DNA of 64,000 nucleotides from Litomosoides sigmodontis (GCA_963070105.1 OY718805.1:7312001-7376000), one strand, 5' to 3'; positions 36,659-51,100 are shown, numbered from the stretch's first letter. Numbers and translations: made by a program. The notes: generated by a model not told the origin, from the sequence alone.

Positions 36659-39072
36659 ACTTTACGTTCATTTACGATAACAACTTAGCTTATCTCCAAG
36701 AATCAAACTTATCTCGACAGAATTCTGATGCTTGTAGTATTTCGATATTCAGATATGGGCGTGCATCGATAGTACAGGCGGCTTGTTATTTTGCAGATAG
36801 ACAGACTAGGTGATTAATATCACTCATTCTAACTAGTTCAGATGATTTCTAGTGAAATTTCATTCTAACCCTTACCTCATGTTAATTGCACTATCTAGCA
36901 TACTGTCGAATGATTTAAGAAGAAGCGATCATTTCGCTTTCTTCAATTAATGAAATTCATTTCCTTTCGCCAAAGCCGAAGCGAAATATCATCTATTTTT
37001 CGAGCAGTAAGGAATTGTTAAAAAGTTTCTTCCATCTGCTAATTTTATTTCTACACATAGCAATTTACGATTGATAACGAGGTAGGCAGAGGTATGGATG
37101 ACCTGACCATAACAATATGCAATCCCTTCCTTACGGGAAAGGAAGCAAAGGGAAGAAGCTTTTTTATTCGTTCTCATTTTTAATGTGCTAGTGATTGACC
37201 ATTAAAACTTCGCTTCGCTCCATTCCATGCTCTTTCATTTCACCGAACTTCATTTGAAGATGCGATCAGCAGCAACTCGCTTGCAGTTTACAAGCACAGT
37301 AGGAGACACGGCGATCGATGTTCGTTTAGCGCATCTCTCTGATCAGTCAGTCCACGTCCAGCACTGTCCACTTGCAGCAGTGCAGTTGCTAGTGCTATCT
37401 GACCGATCGCATCTACTCATTTAATCTCTCTCATTCAAAGCTAATAACACATTAACATTGCTTATGATACTATCTGAGTGCAATCATCAATGACTGTGAT
37501 AGTAATAACTGTTAGCAAGAAAGGAAAATCACATTAATTCAGCTAGCACGTAATTAAAGCAAAATTCTTCGTTAGCTATTAGCTAATATCCATTAAGTTG
37601 CGGCAGATATGACGAGCAATGACGAGTTGAATAAGTTAACAATTAATGCAAAATGAGTGAGATATCAGTGAGTTCGCGAATATTACTCGCTCATTAATTG
37701 ATGGTATGCAAATTACTGCTCCAAAAATATCTCTCACCGTAAGATGAAGAAGATCCCTAAAATGTTGTAGCAAAATATTCATCGAAACATTTCAATCTGT
37801 TTCTCATTTTCCCTTCCAATAGGTTATAAAAGGAAATACCTAGCAATTTCAAACGCAGCTGTTGCATTTCCTCCTTTCATCATTATTTTAAAAATGCGGT
37901 AAAACGGTGCAGCAATAATGAGTTCAGGATAAGGAGCGTAGGAAATAAGACAGTCAACATCGGTTACAAAGAAATATTGCGCTTTCCGAACCACTCATTT
38001 CAAAAGGTAAGCCGAAACCTTTCTCTTTTCCTCTCATCCCTCTCTCACTACTTCATGTTAATTTGATAATTTTCAGCCTGATAGGATAATCATTTTTGTG
38101 ATAATTAGCAAAGACAAAAAAAAAATTGAAATGCCGTAATTTTCACCCAACATCGGAGCGGATATTATCATTGGTGATTACGGTGTTTTATTATAATGCT
38201 ATTTAGTCAGTTATTAATTCTATTGTTGGGCGATCGATCGCTTTATGAGACAGACACGGTAATTAAGTAATAACTGGCGTAACCCGGTCAACATTAATTA
38301 ATTCCTGCTATGAGATAACCGGAGTGTTTAAATTGCGGAAGGATGACATCGAGTGGAAAGAATTCGAACGATCGCATTGCACTTCATGATTTATGCCATT
38401 TGCGCTTGTTTATTATTCATTTCTTTTGCTGCAACACTTTTCCATCAACAATTTTAACGAAAATTTCAACTCCTCAGATCCATGCATCATCGAATTTTGT
38501 CGCCCACTTCATGTCCGTTAATAATGCTAGTATTAAATTTAATATAAACTTTGTTAATTTCTTTTTTTCATCCCTCTCTTTCTCTCCTTTGTCTCTCTCC
38601 ACTTTATCATTAAGCAATTAAGGATTACTTCTCAGTGATGCATCATAAATTTATGACTATTTTGAAATTGTATAATTTTGCTAAAATTAATTTTTAACCA
38701 AACAAGATTTCCGAGAAGCTAAATGAGCGGTAGTATGAGCGGTTTGAAACGATGGAAAACAATCCTTTTATTGTTTGATAATGAGTGAGCCTTACCGCAG
38801 GTAATCCCTTTTTTTACAGATAGTAATCGCATCGCTTACGGTTTTATTTCGGTCAATTTCAAAGGTCACTCACTTATCCCTCTGATGTTTCCATTCCACT
38901 GGATGAATTTTTTTCGGCGTAATAAAGGTTAATAGTAGTTCTATACGTTGCATAAACATTTCCGTTGTCTTAATTTGCATAGTGCCATCTGCAAATCATT
39001 CATGAATCGATCCGATCGATTGATCGTATTTACAAGCAGATCGTTGATCGTAGTGAAAGATGCGCCAAACAA

Positions 39073-39136
39073 TTTTGAATAAATATTCAAGGATAGCAGG
39101 CAAGCTTAGTGATAACCAATAAATGCATATTGAAGA
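39073..39136 (+). repeat. Diverged direct repeat, copy 1 (partner 39333-39397)
   Basis: Begins TTTTGAATAAATATTC and continues with AGCAGGCAAGCTTAGTGATA, then AACCAATAA and ends near TTGAAG. The partner has the same order of words. Confidence 0.7.
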
Positions 39137-39332
39137 AACCTTAAAGATGCTGATGTGATCTCTATGATTTCCAGAAAATGTGAATTGTCGATTGAAAAGT
39201 ATGGATGAAAAGAATCGGAGCAGTTGAAGATGAGGCTGCAAAAGACTGTTTAACTTACTGCTTTGCACCAAAAGAGCTTTCATAAATTGAGATCAATCAT
39301 CGATCACCGCAAAAGACAAACCTACTTGAAAG

Positions 39333-39397
39333 TTTTGAATAAATATTCGCGACTGGTAGCAAACAAGCTTAATGATAACAAATAAGTTTACTTGAAG
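39333..39397 (+). repeat. Diverged direct repeat, copy 2 (partner 39073-39136)
   Basis: Begins TTTTGAATAAATATTC, continues TAGCAAACAAGCTTAATGAT, then AACAAATAA, ending near TTGAAG. Same length and orientation as copy 1, 260 bases away. Confidence 0.7.
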
Positions 39398-40458
39398 TGC
39401 TCCGTTCCGGAAGTTTCTGATCGAGTAAAGAGTGAAGAACTGTTATTTCACCAGGCAATAATTCGCAGATCATACTTCTACAGTATATTATCACTTTTAT
39501 GCTAGAAATGTGAAATTACACAGTGCGATATGTGAACGCTCAATTCTACCACTAACATTTAAAACTCTCACATTAATGCTCTCACTACGGCTAAGCAGGT
39601 GACACACTGACACTTTACTTTTATGAGAGGACATTTGCGCAAACAGATAGATATCCGCCAATCTCAGAACCAACAAAGCAAGCAATCGCCCCTTTTATGA
39701 TCGTCCATTATTGCACTCACCCAATTAACGTTCATTTCACCATCATCAATCCATGCTAAGCAACGACTGCTTACGCTGCTCCTTCTTACGTTCGTCACAC
39801 GTCATCCCACATCGCTTGGCATTTGTGAATGGATGTTTTTAATTAATTCAGATTGTCACAATTAATTAACGAATAATTTCAAAGTATGGCTGACTGCACA
39901 TTTCATTGTTCACTCAAAATCAATTAATTAATTCAGTAGTTTAGTGATAGCATTTATATCATTGTAATTTTCAAACAATTGTGCAAAAATTTATAAAACA
40001 ATAGAACTGATCAAAGCAGTAGCTGTTAGCATTGGTACGTTTATGATCCAATGAATGTAGCTCTCAAATTAATGGTATTTTATTTTGTTTTATTCGTTAA
40101 ATGTTCGTCCTAAAACGATGGACAAATTCCGCGTAATACACGTAACGTGGTAAAGATATGACTGTAATTATACTATTACTGTTCTGGTCAACGTCAATTC
40201 CGCCACTTTGACAAAATAAGTAAAATAGCAAGTTTTGACGGTGCACGCAATTTTGGTGAACAAGAAATTACTGGTAAAAAATGAACGAAATATATCATTC
40301 ATTAAAATGCGCATATATAATGCACACTTTCATCACTCAACGTGATTTTCCGACGGTAGACAAATAATTGAAATAGTAAGTTTAGTTAAAACGTGAAAAA
40401 TTCGCAGTAATTCAATTTAAATAAAGAAAGGAGAAGGAATGAGAGAAGAGGACGGGCA

Positions 40459-40485
40459 AGAGAGGGAGAGGGAGAGGGAGAGGGA
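40459..40485 (+). repeat. (GAGAGG)n purine repeat
   Basis: About four GAGAGG units followed by GAATTG. A short (AAT)n run lies nearby at about 40569-40590. Confidence 0.85.
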
Positions 40486-42487
40486 ATTGAGGTGCACCTG
40501 CTTTCCTGATATCCGTTATTCAACATCTCTTCAACCAATTCATCCGTGATATCGCGTATTTTTTCCTATTAATAATAATAATAATAATATCATTCGCTGA
40601 CTCTTCACGTGTAAACCAACAAAGACCACTTAAGTGCCACTTAATTTGCTATATCATTTTTTGTGTATTCAAATTCATCGATTGGATATCGTATGATGGT
40701 GTTGAAATTTCATTTATCCTATGTTAATTCAATTAGTCAATTATTGAATCAAATCAAATTAGAATGCATTAACTGCAAATATTTGATTGCTTATCAATTT
40801 TTGTTTTCGTAAAGAGAAAAAGGGTGAAATTGAAATTGAAATTTGCTTTTAAATTTTAATCGAAATAGGATTTAATGATTTGTTGATCTGAAAGAGCAAA
40901 AATGTGAATAGCAGAGGGATGAAGCGTAGTAACGGAAGTGGGACCTCTCTTCTCGAGTGCATGGGAATTGTACAATCAGTTTAGGTGAAACATGACCTAC
41001 AGCGCCAGGAGGTCTCTCTACCGCTTATCCCTAAATTATACTCAATTCCTTCCTGCACGTATGCTGCTAATGATAAAATCATAAACAGTTGAACATCAAA
41101 TGAAACCAATAGCAATGGCAATCGCTTATCTTTCTTACAAGAATTAAAATTTAGAAAATTTTTTAAAATTTTAATAATTTGAGTAGTTTTATAATTTTCC
41201 CCCGAACAGTTACCTGTTGTTGCAACATTTCAATAAAGTTAGAGTGTGAAAAAAGGAAGGAATACCATAATTGTTTCATTGTAACTAATGCATTGTTAAA
41301 AGTTTCAGTGGGATTATTTCGATGACATCAATCAGCGATCAACGATTGATCATTGCTTGGAGCAATGGACATCACTGACCTCCGAATAGTTTATTTCAAT
41401 TCAATTGTTGTTTTTCAAATTACTATGTCGCTGTTATGCGAAAAATGGGTGACAACAGCTCGATAATGAGGCCAACTATTATTAGAACACACTCTCATAC
41501 GAAGCGACAATTGCGCAGCATGTGGTAAAGGTAAAAGGATGCGGAGTGTGTCTGTATCCTATCACTTACTAACAGCTATCATTGTGTGATGAAATTTTCG
41601 TTTTTGCAATCAAATTTCTTGTTCCATAAATGTATTCCAATAATTTAGCTCGTAAATTATGCGCACTTATCTGTGCAGTGATATTGTTGCAAATCTACAA
41701 AAGCAAATTAAATGTTTACATTTTGGAATTAAAATTTCAGTGCAAATGGCATAATGTTTGATACGATGATATTTGTGCTTTCACCTTTGGTGGAAAGTAT
41801 GAATCAGAACTTTAGCTTAATTTTACATCAAAATATCAAATTTGCATTAAAATGTCATTTTTATTAATTTCAATACAGCAAAAATACTCTCACACATTTT
41901 TTAATTTTTTTTTAATTGCTGAAGAGATGAAATGGTAGACTGTTGTACTTTTATGCTCAAATAACCTCTAACCTCAAATTGCGCTATTACCGTTTTACAT
42001 TTGTATGGAAAAAAGAAGCTATTAAATATTTGCTGTTCGCAAGGTTGAAATAAATTAAATTGATAAATTCACTAATTGTTGAACAGTTCAATTTTTGGAA
42101 ATAATAAATTGGAGTAGCAAAGATCGTCAGGACAAGTGGAGAGAGGGTGGAGAACAATTGATGTTAGCCTTATAATTAGTAAATTACGTCACTTCCGATC
42201 CAACCATATCGTTTCCTCCTCCGCTCACAATGCGCTCCACACAATAACTCCTACCAAATTTCCATCAAAATTTCAATAATTACAGATATAAAGAACATTT
42301 ATAGTGTGCACTATGCAATTTACGTGATATGATTGCGCGTTACGCAATTTAGCGCTGCACGAAATAATAATGCATAATCAATGCAAGCATCTGCAATATT
42401 CTTTTTTTTTCACTAATTTATTTATTACCTATTTCATTGATCACCTGACGAATAAGAAAAAAGGGCTACCATAGCCGTAATCAGGTC

Positions 42488-42533
42488 AAAATATGCAAAA
42501 CAGAAAATATGCGAAACAGAAAATATGCAAAAT
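42488..42533 (+). repeat. 17-bp tandem repeat, nearly three copies
   Basis: Units AAAATATGCAAAACAGA, AAATATGCGAAACAGA and AAATATGCAAAATAAGC follow each other. The unit carries ATATGCAAA, which resembles an octamer (POU) site; that reading is inference. Confidence 0.7.
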
Positions 42534-42741
42534 AAGCAAAAAAAGCTTTCTATAAGGCAATAATTTCTTCTTTTTTTTGTTTGAAATTAATATACAATGA
42601 ATTAAATATTTTTAAATGAACGAGTCATTATGACGAGCATTGTTGCCAAAGCTATAATATATCCTTTAACTTTTCGATTGAATATGCACATTTCGGGTGG
42701 AAACTTACTGTTCTATTCGTTATGAATGTAAAACAAGGGAA

Positions 42742-42787
<46 letters not shown>
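42742..42787 (+). repeat. (CT)n microsatellite
   Basis: About 22 CT dinucleotides with a single TTT interruption near the start. Confidence 0.95.
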
Positions 42788-42790
<3 letters not shown>

Positions 42791-44318
42791 AATAATCTTG
42801 TTGAGCGTTGAAATATCGCCGTAATCATGAAAATGTTAAAATGCTCGTCTACTGCGTTCGATTGAAAATAAGATTTGGCCTAGCGCACACCTGCGATACA
42901 TACTATTAATATAATTATAATGTTTATAAGTAGTAGACATGCGCCAAAAAATGGTACACGAAAATAATTAGCATACTCAGTTGGTGCTCTTTTCCGATTT
43001 ACCAAAATTTTTCGAATTATATTTTTTTCTTTTCAATTTAATTTTTACCTCTGAAAAAATTTCAGTGAAATTAGTTGTCTGAACTCACTGATGGAATTAG
43101 CATGCTGAAAAGCTGTTAAATTGTGGAGGTGAAACTGATCTAACGTAACTTGAACTAAATGTTAAAGTTCTTCGCTTCATCAATCAACCCACTCCTCCTC
43201 CTCCTCCTCAATTGGAATAGAAGTAAAGTTTCGAGCTTCATGTCACCTCATTACTTATTAACCATTCTCTAAGTAAATGAGTCATCATCAATGAGACTCA
43301 TTGCTCACGTCTCCCTGCATTCATCCAGAATACATTCGCTCATTTCGTGATTGAATATCCATCTATCTATCCACCTCGTTAATCCTGCTTCATCATCACT
43401 CATCTGCTACTGCTATCGTATGCCATCAACGGCCCTCTGACCTTTTTGATTATTTGTGTAAAATTGGATTTTTCTTACTTAACATACTTGATCTGTTGGA
43501 TTTTCTAGCTTACAGCTTGAAACGATGTAAAACACCTGTTTGAATCCTGAAATTCTACAACGCTTTTCTTTTGCTTATCATATTGCTCTAACTGTTACTT
43601 ATTTGTAACAAAATTTAAATTTCAAACTTTGAAATGAAAGGAAAATTTTGTAAAAGTCAACAGAGTAATAACACGAAAATGCCACTGCAAAGAAACAATG
43701 CCTTGCCAAACTCATACCATCAAGTTTGATTGATGTTTTTCACGTCCACTTCTTTCCTTTCCCTTTTCATCCAAAAAAAAAGGAAAAAACAGCAACGGTA
43801 ATGATTACAATAAAAAGCGCATTAGTGCTCTGTTCATCCTTTTGTTAAATTTTTGTAAAAATTTTGAAAAAAAAAAGTACAAAAGTTTATCGTTTTCGTT
43901 TTTGTTTAACTTCAACTATTAGAGAAATGCGTTCATTTAAATTTTATTCAATGATTATTTGAAATTCTTTCTGTATCACAAAAATTAAGTGAAGCACTTA
44001 CGTAACTTATAAGTGAGTTGAAGTGAAGGCAAAAGATACAGAACTGTGAAATGTCACAAATTTATATTCAAAATATCAAAATTAACAATTTGCTAATAAT
44101 TCTGCACATTCGTTTCAAACTTTGATGACAAAAATTTGATATTGTAGGAAACATTTAAACAACAAATTGCTCCAATCTATTTTGCATCGTCGAATTTTTG
44201 TTAGTGTGAAACTAAGGAGGTTACTCATTTTTCAAATTTTAACAATTTGCAACTTTTTAAAACTTCTAAATTTGCATAGTATTCGAATGATTGTGCAAAT
44301 GAAGAAGCATATGAGCTA

Positions 44319-45097
44319 TCACAATACATAATCGGTTCGTTGAAACCGTGTAATCTCACTGAAATTTAAAGAAGAGGGCGAATAAGAGGACGACGTGCTC
44401 AACGATTCATTTTCAGATTTCACTACCGTATTACTTGAATTAAATGAAGTTGGCGACTTATAATAAAAAGAGCTATTCATATGGGAAGGTTGATAGCAAA
44501 ATGGTTCACTGCTACAGCCGAATTGACAGGTATCGGTTGTCTGATCCGGCAAAGGATAATGACTTTTCTCTGAGAAACACGGACTACTGTTGCAGTGTCG
44601 CGGTTCTTGATTGGTACTCAAAGGTTCGAATGGTTTGTCGCACGTACCTTGCAACAGGTCTTGCAAATGCTTAATGTACCGGGCTGCTTCACGAAGTGTT
44701 TCCACTTTACTCAGTTTCTTGCTGGTTGCTGAATGTGGTACTCGATCACGAAGATGGATGAATCCAAGATTTACCTAAAGTGCTAGCCTGTTATCTGCAT
44801 ACTTGTACTTGTTTCAGGAACATATCCGTTGCTAAGCAAGGCAGTAAATTCACTTGACAGTTGCAAAACAGTTGAGCGGGGGTGTTGAAACAAATAAAAA
44901 GAAGAAAAAATTAATTTAAGACGAAATCTTACCTGTTGCACACGTTTTCTTTCTCGTTCATTTCTCCTGAGCACTTGATGTGGTAATTTCGTCGCTGCAC
45001 CACCACCTTTTGACTTTCTCAGTCGTACCTGACTTGTTGTAGGATTACCACTAGCAACAGTATTAGACACTGCGTTGAAGGCATTTCGCATTCTCAT
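44319..45097 (-). CDS. Achaete-scute family bHLH transcription factor
   Basis: Proneural-type DNA-binding factor expected to dimerise with an E-protein (HLH-2/Daughterless type) and bind E-boxes. Exons 45097-44933 and 44774-44319 (TGA), joined in phase 0, give 206 aa. The basic region [12 protein letters not shown] ends exon 1 and [13 protein letters not shown] opens exon 2, an intron inside the basic/helix-1 junction. Helix 2 reads [20 protein letters not shown]. These words are characteristic of achaete-scute proteins rather than other bHLH families. The rest is a Ser/Asn/Tyr/Pro-rich C-terminal region. The start is the ATG at 45097, downstream of a TTTCAG acceptor at 45176-45174 that may be a trans-splice site; ATG 45091 is an alternative. 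Which C. elegans paralogue (hlh-3, -4, -6, -14, -19) it matches I cannot tell. Confidence 0.92.
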
Positions 45098-45173
45098 TTG
45101 AAGTACACGTATGGTACTTAACAGCGGGTGGAATTTTTGAAAATTTCCCTGACGATAACACTTGCAACGGAAT

Positions 45174-45176
45174 CTG
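45174..45176 (-). promoter_or_regulatory. Splice acceptor upstream of the bHLH start codon
   Basis: TTTTTGTTTCAG on the minus strand, 76 bases before the ATG. No in-frame Met exists between it and 45097, so it is probably a trans-splice acceptor or the end of a 5' UTR intron. Confidence 0.45.
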
Positions 45177-48100
45177 AAACAAAAATAGTGAAGTAAGTTC
45201 AAAGAATCAGTGACCTTTTTCCAAACTTTATTGAAATTACTAATTTGCTGTGCTATTCGACGATGTGTGCCTTTCGTTTTGGATATCTCAACAGAATGAT
45301 TAAGTGGAATTAAATTTATCAAATAGCTAATTGATTGATTGATTGATTGACAAGAGTTGTTTGTAAAATGAGAAAGCGTATGCTTACAGTAATACCATGC
45401 ATTAATCAAGATAATAACGAAAAGCACTGAATTACAACTGTAGAATGCATTGGTTGCACTTCAATTTTTTTTTTAAATCACAATTTCAGGAATTATTAGG
45501 TAGATTGGATATGAGTTAGAGTTAAGTAATAGGTGGTGAAGAAGTAAATAATGGAATGGATCAGGTGAACGTGAACCGAAGAGCGAACCACTCCGCGACT
45601 GGTTTCATGCGAAGATGACCGACCGGTGTTGAGTGAAACAGGCGCAGTTTGGAAGCCAACCACGCCCCTAGCGTTCGTGTATCCTTTGATGGATTACCAC
45701 ACATGCAAACGTCCTCCGAATGCTTCCCACTGCCACTTAAGACTATTTGTTTTATTTATGTTTGCTTGGCAGTAAAATATCCACAAGAATGTTGCGCCTC
45801 GAGCATTCTGCAACTTTTACAACACTTAACAACTTGCCGTCTATTTCAGGCTGAAAAAGATTAGCGTTAGCAAAGTTGACAAAAGCGCCACGCTTCCTTT
45901 CACTCTCTTCTTGCATTGCTGATGGTGCATGGAGCAGATAATTGAAATTTTTCCACACGAAGCATAAAATTAGAAGCCCCAATTAACTTTGAATGCAATT
46001 TAGAAAGTAAAGCATGGCAGAGTTATTCTATCAGCATTAGCTCATTTGAGCATCGATCAACGATCGGCGGCTTTCCATCAAAAAACTTATGATTTGATCA
46101 GATAGAACAAGGCGACACTGATATTTATGTGAGATTGATATTTAGATGAAATTGGTATTTGTAGTGAAATTTTTGAAAAATGTTAAAACAACGAATGGCA
46201 AGTGCGCAAGCTAACATTTCATTTCGTTCAATTTCGAAAGGGTGATGAGTCATGAGAAAAGATTAAGTTTTTTTTCCTCCATCTTTTCTTAAATTATGAA
46301 TCATAAAGGGCCTGAATGCAATTCCCCTAATTTTCCGTCAGTTTCCCTTTCCGATCAAACATCATTTCAAATGAATTGTCCACGTTTATTGTCTTTCTTT
46401 TTGCTATTTCATAGGCTGTAATTTGCATAGCAATTGCATTTTTGTCGTGGGCAACAAGCAGATAAGCCTCAATGAGTCTGAACTGATCAAATAATTCAGT
46501 TTAATTTAAAAAAAAACCACCGAATGAATGAGAAAGATTATTTGAGAAACATTACCGTATAAAATGTCATATGAATAGCTAATTTCGAATTGTTACTTTT
46601 ATTACCTCTCTTATTAACAAATTTAAAGTGAGTGATTTAGTTAAAATTTCTTCAACAAATTTTAAAATGTTTCAGTTTGCATGCATTTGGATTTATAGCG
46701 CTAATAGCAACTGTAATTCAACTGAACCACAAACGAATTCAATTAAACAAAATGATGAGTAAGTTCATCGTTTGGCGGAGAGGAGCAGATGTCATCCTGA
46801 TTTCAGATAGATTTGAAGCGCAACAGGCAGAGTAGGTGCAATCTCATCCGAACAAACGATGATCGCGATTGCCAGCGATTAATTAATTCACGATATCGAA
46901 GTACCACTGATAGACATCAATATTGGTGTGATGTTGATTGATCTCTGCCTGTTTCAAAGTATGCTTTCACCTGCTACATTTTAGCTGATGCAAGAAGTGC
47001 CAAGAGGTAGACCAATTAATTAACGCTTAATTGTTAATTAAAAAGAAGGAAAATGTTTTTCACAAATTACACATGCTAATTTCATCTTTTTTTTTGTTTT
47101 AAATTTTATCAAAAAGGTCACTAATTCAAGTGAAATTGACAATTGAAATGGTAAATTATTTGGGACAAATTGAGCTAATCTAATAGCCTAATTAGCCATA
47201 AGTACAAATGAAGGTGTTGTATGCTACAGTGCTAAACCATACAGTTAGTCAGTCAGTCTATCATGAAACTGTTCATAAATTAAGGCGATTTATCGCTTAA
47301 CTGGATAATTCAATAAAGGAAACTGTAGGGCGTCAATGCATCAATGCATTTTCAAACATCTGCAAATTTGAAAATTTTGTTGAAAAAAAAAGAAGGAACC
47401 AGTTCCTCCGGTTAAATGTGCTAAGAGGGAGGGAAGAGAAGAGGTAGTCAATTTAAACAACACATCACACTTATAAAACAATCTAACACTTTCCATCAAA
47501 CCACGAAAAACTGTTCAATTTCAATCACTCCTATTATTTTCCACAATTTTTTATAAAATTCCAATCATATCAATTTCATCATTTTTTTGTTGAAAATTTT
47601 TCTTTTCTTTTTTAATTTTAAATTCAAAAGAAGAGAATTACTTTTGATTGGTTTAATTAATTTATATGTTTGTAAAAAAAACAATTTTAAAAATAATACA
47701 TAGTTTTAGGTTCAGAAAAAAAAAAGGAATTTGTTTCTTATAAAAGCTATGCGTTTCTTCATTTATTCCGTGTTCGTTTATTATCAATAAACAATAAAAG
47801 TGAAAGTATTGGAATTTTTATTTCGAACAATTTCAACTGATTGTTTCTTCGTCAATTATTCCATTTTTTTTCCTTGGTCACGTGCCGACGAAAAAAGGTT
47901 TACTGAAGTCAAAGGGTGCCGCAACAGGTTAGGAAAAGCCATTTCATTTCGATTCTCATCATCCGTGACGAACGCTTCTGCAATTCATAATGGGTTTTTC
48001 TCAGATTGCTTTAATGAAGAAATAAACAATTCTTCACCAAAAATTACTATTTGAAAGAAATTACACGCCTTATGTGCGTGCGATCAACGCGGAGAGGAAG

Positions 48101-51100
48101 TTGAAATTAAAAATGTAAAATCAATGATAATTAAAGATATTCGCAGTTTTAGCAGATTGCTATTAGTAGAATAATTGCTACTTCACATCCAAGGCCAAAA
48201 TCAGTGACAATTTAAAAAAAAATTCTCCTTATTTCTTTCGAAAAAAGGAAAAAAATTGAAGAGTAAAATAAATTTCCTAATGATAATTATTAAAATAGCA
48301 ATGCCCTCAACAATAAAAAGATAATTACAAACATTTACGAGTAATATGGACCACTCCGGTCTACCGGATCGTATTACACAGTCGGATCCGACAAATAATT
48401 AAATAGCGGTAATTAAATTCTCGGATAAACGATTTGATCACAGCGCAGTCGGTCATCGGCAAAATCATCTGTGGGATGAATGTACATGCTTTAGATAGAA
48501 TTAAAAGCTTGAAGTATGCAGCTTGTAGCCTGTAGCTGTACAACGTTCTAGAAATACAACAAAGGTCATTTTACGTCATTTTAGATTCCACGTCACTTTA
48601 GATTTTAGCGGACAAGAAATGCGCGAGGAAGGCTATCATACAATTCAACTAATCATCGTGCATGCTGTCGGCTTGCTAAAAACTATTTAGGCCAGAAAAA
48701 ATTGAAAATTTAAGTTTCCAAGATTTAGTGAAATTTATTACTTTTTTCTTTCTTCATTTCTATTACACTAAATGAGCAATATTTTTGAGATATGCAAATT
48801 AGTGTGTCACTGATGAGGAACTGCTAGTGCTGACCGCTCGCTCAACTTCGTCCATTGATGCTATCACAATCGATCAAGGCGTAATTAGCATGGAATGGTT
48901 AATGGATGTGTTCCACCTCGTTAACAACTCATAAATTTTGAGTGAATGAGCGCCAAAACGTCGTCCACCGATCGTACAACTGTCAGACATCGTACGTCAC
49001 AATTAATGCATAATTGAAATGAGTGAATGAAATGGTAGCTAACAGTTGCTTGCATAAATTGCAAAAATAATTTTAACTGTTTCAGTGAAACTTTCACTTT
49101 ACAAACCTGAATGAATGAAAAAGGAATAGCGAATATTTCATTAAATTTAATTTTACTCAAAATGAACGATTGTAAGCCAACAATAATTCGCTTCTCAATT
49201 GCCAACAATAATTTAAATTATTTTTTCGAAAAAAATTTCCTATGAGAAGCGTTCACTCAACCTGTAAAGATTGTGTGAAGATTGCACGTGACTGAAATCA
49301 CCTATCCATCATCATCATTAAGCGTGCTAACTGGACGGGAAAATTTACAAAAGGTCAACAGGGTCAACCTATTCATTGTTTACTATCCTAATTAGACGGC
49401 TAAATTAGGTGCACTGAGCGCTAATAATTCCTAGTAGCTAGACATTTCTGTTGGTCATAGAAAGCGAAAAGAGAGCGCGAAAAGAGGAGAAGCGGAATTA
49501 TTCGTTTTTCCTTTCACTGACAACCTTATTTGATTTGTCTCAATAAGCTTGACTTGGAACAGTTTACCTATTTGTCACAGTGCTGTCATGAATGTCAAAG
49601 AAATGACTGACTCTTGAAAATAAATAAAGTAAGCACAACTTTGCTCCACTATTTCGCTAATTTTATAAATTTTAATTGGGATTAAAATTGCTAGCAGTGA
49701 CAGTTTAAAATTTTCAATCTTTTTAATCATCACTGTAACACATTTTCCTCAGTTGTTCGTTATTTTCCTTTTGATTTACTTTGTTTTTGCTAAGTTAAAT
49801 TTAAATTATTTTAATTTTATTGGAATTTTTTTTCTTGCAGGGAATTAGAATACAAACAATACTGTGCATGACGTATGACAAAAGCAAACCTTAACATATA
49901 AATGCAGAAGCTACAGAGCTACAGTATGACCTAATCTTGATCGGTGGTCACTTAAGGAGAGAGGAAATGATATTTATGAATTATGCATTAATCAGCCCTC
50001 CTTTCATCGATAATAAAAGAATGAAATAAACTTCGTCACTTCATAATTATTAATAATTCCTTCTATCGTTTTTATCGGCTTCTCTGATTGAAATATTTGA
50101 AAGGATGCACATAATAATTAGCATATTAATTGCTTCCTAACCCTTTGAACCATTCAAATTAAGTATCCAGAAATTAACCCTTTATGCGGCATTTTTTTTA
50201 TCCTGAAATGAACACTCTGAAGAAAGAAAAAAGCAATTACATTACTAAGGTGCTTGATGGTTGTCCCCACTTGCTGTAAATTTGCATACTCAAAATGATA
50301 AGATGGGGGATTGCGGAGAGGATGCTAAAAGTACGTAAAGATGTGGCGTGAGGAAAATCTCCACAAAATTCTCTTTCTTAAGTTAAATCCAACTTTTATG
50401 AATGGTCTACAATTATGTTGCAAGATTCGTACGAAATGCCTCGCAAAAATTCAATTGCTTCAATTATATTATTATAAGGGAATTTCTTTGAAGAATTTTA
50501 GAGATTGAATTATTACCGTATAAGTGAAATTTCGATTAATTGATCTAATGAATTGTGGGCTTTTGCTAGATATGGAAGAGCGTAGAAAAGACTTAGAGCT
50601 TAGCGAAATATTCTCACATCATTTCTTTCATAAATGGAGGCTCATCGAATTCAGCCATACCTTAACTATTAACACTTAATTAAATTTTAATTAATGATAA
50701 AATAAGCAAAAAAACACTTAAAATTCTGTATGGAATAAAATATTAGACTTTTGCCAACTGTTCGCAACACATTTTTTCCGCATAAATGAAAAAAAAAGTG
50801 GAATAAAAATCTAATTAATAACGGTCAAATTGTTTAATTGCATAATTAAGAATACGTGTTGCATTTCGGATGTTTTGAATGTTGCCTTGCCGCTGCGTCA
50901 AAAACAATGTCCTGAGATGACCACCCGCAGTGCGAATCACGCAACGGGATGCGCAGGTAAGAATTGAGGACGTGTGGAGCGGAGCGGCATTAGAAAGCCA
51001 ACCCGAGGATAGCGAAAGGATCGCCGCGCCATGGTTGAACAAAAAAGTCAAATGAGCATTAAATGGTCATTACATAATTATGATCCGCGCAGTCAAAAAA

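Larger units (their letters stand above)
36339..44318. other. 8-kb gene-free stretch downstream of the bHLH gene
   Basis: No exon with domain similarity or consistent splicing on either strand. Contents are microsatellites, a diverged direct-repeat pair near 39.1 and 39.4 kb, and a 17-bp tandem repeat, all listed separately. The right end should contain the 3' UTR of the bHLH gene. It may hold distal enhancers of that gene, which cannot be seen from one sequence. Confidence 0.5.

Noticed and set aside
44783..45427. 214-codon minus-strand frame over the bHLH exon
   Set aside because: Only the part 45097-44933 is coding. Upstream it crosses a TTTCAG acceptor, and downstream it reads into the intron past the GTAAGA donor.
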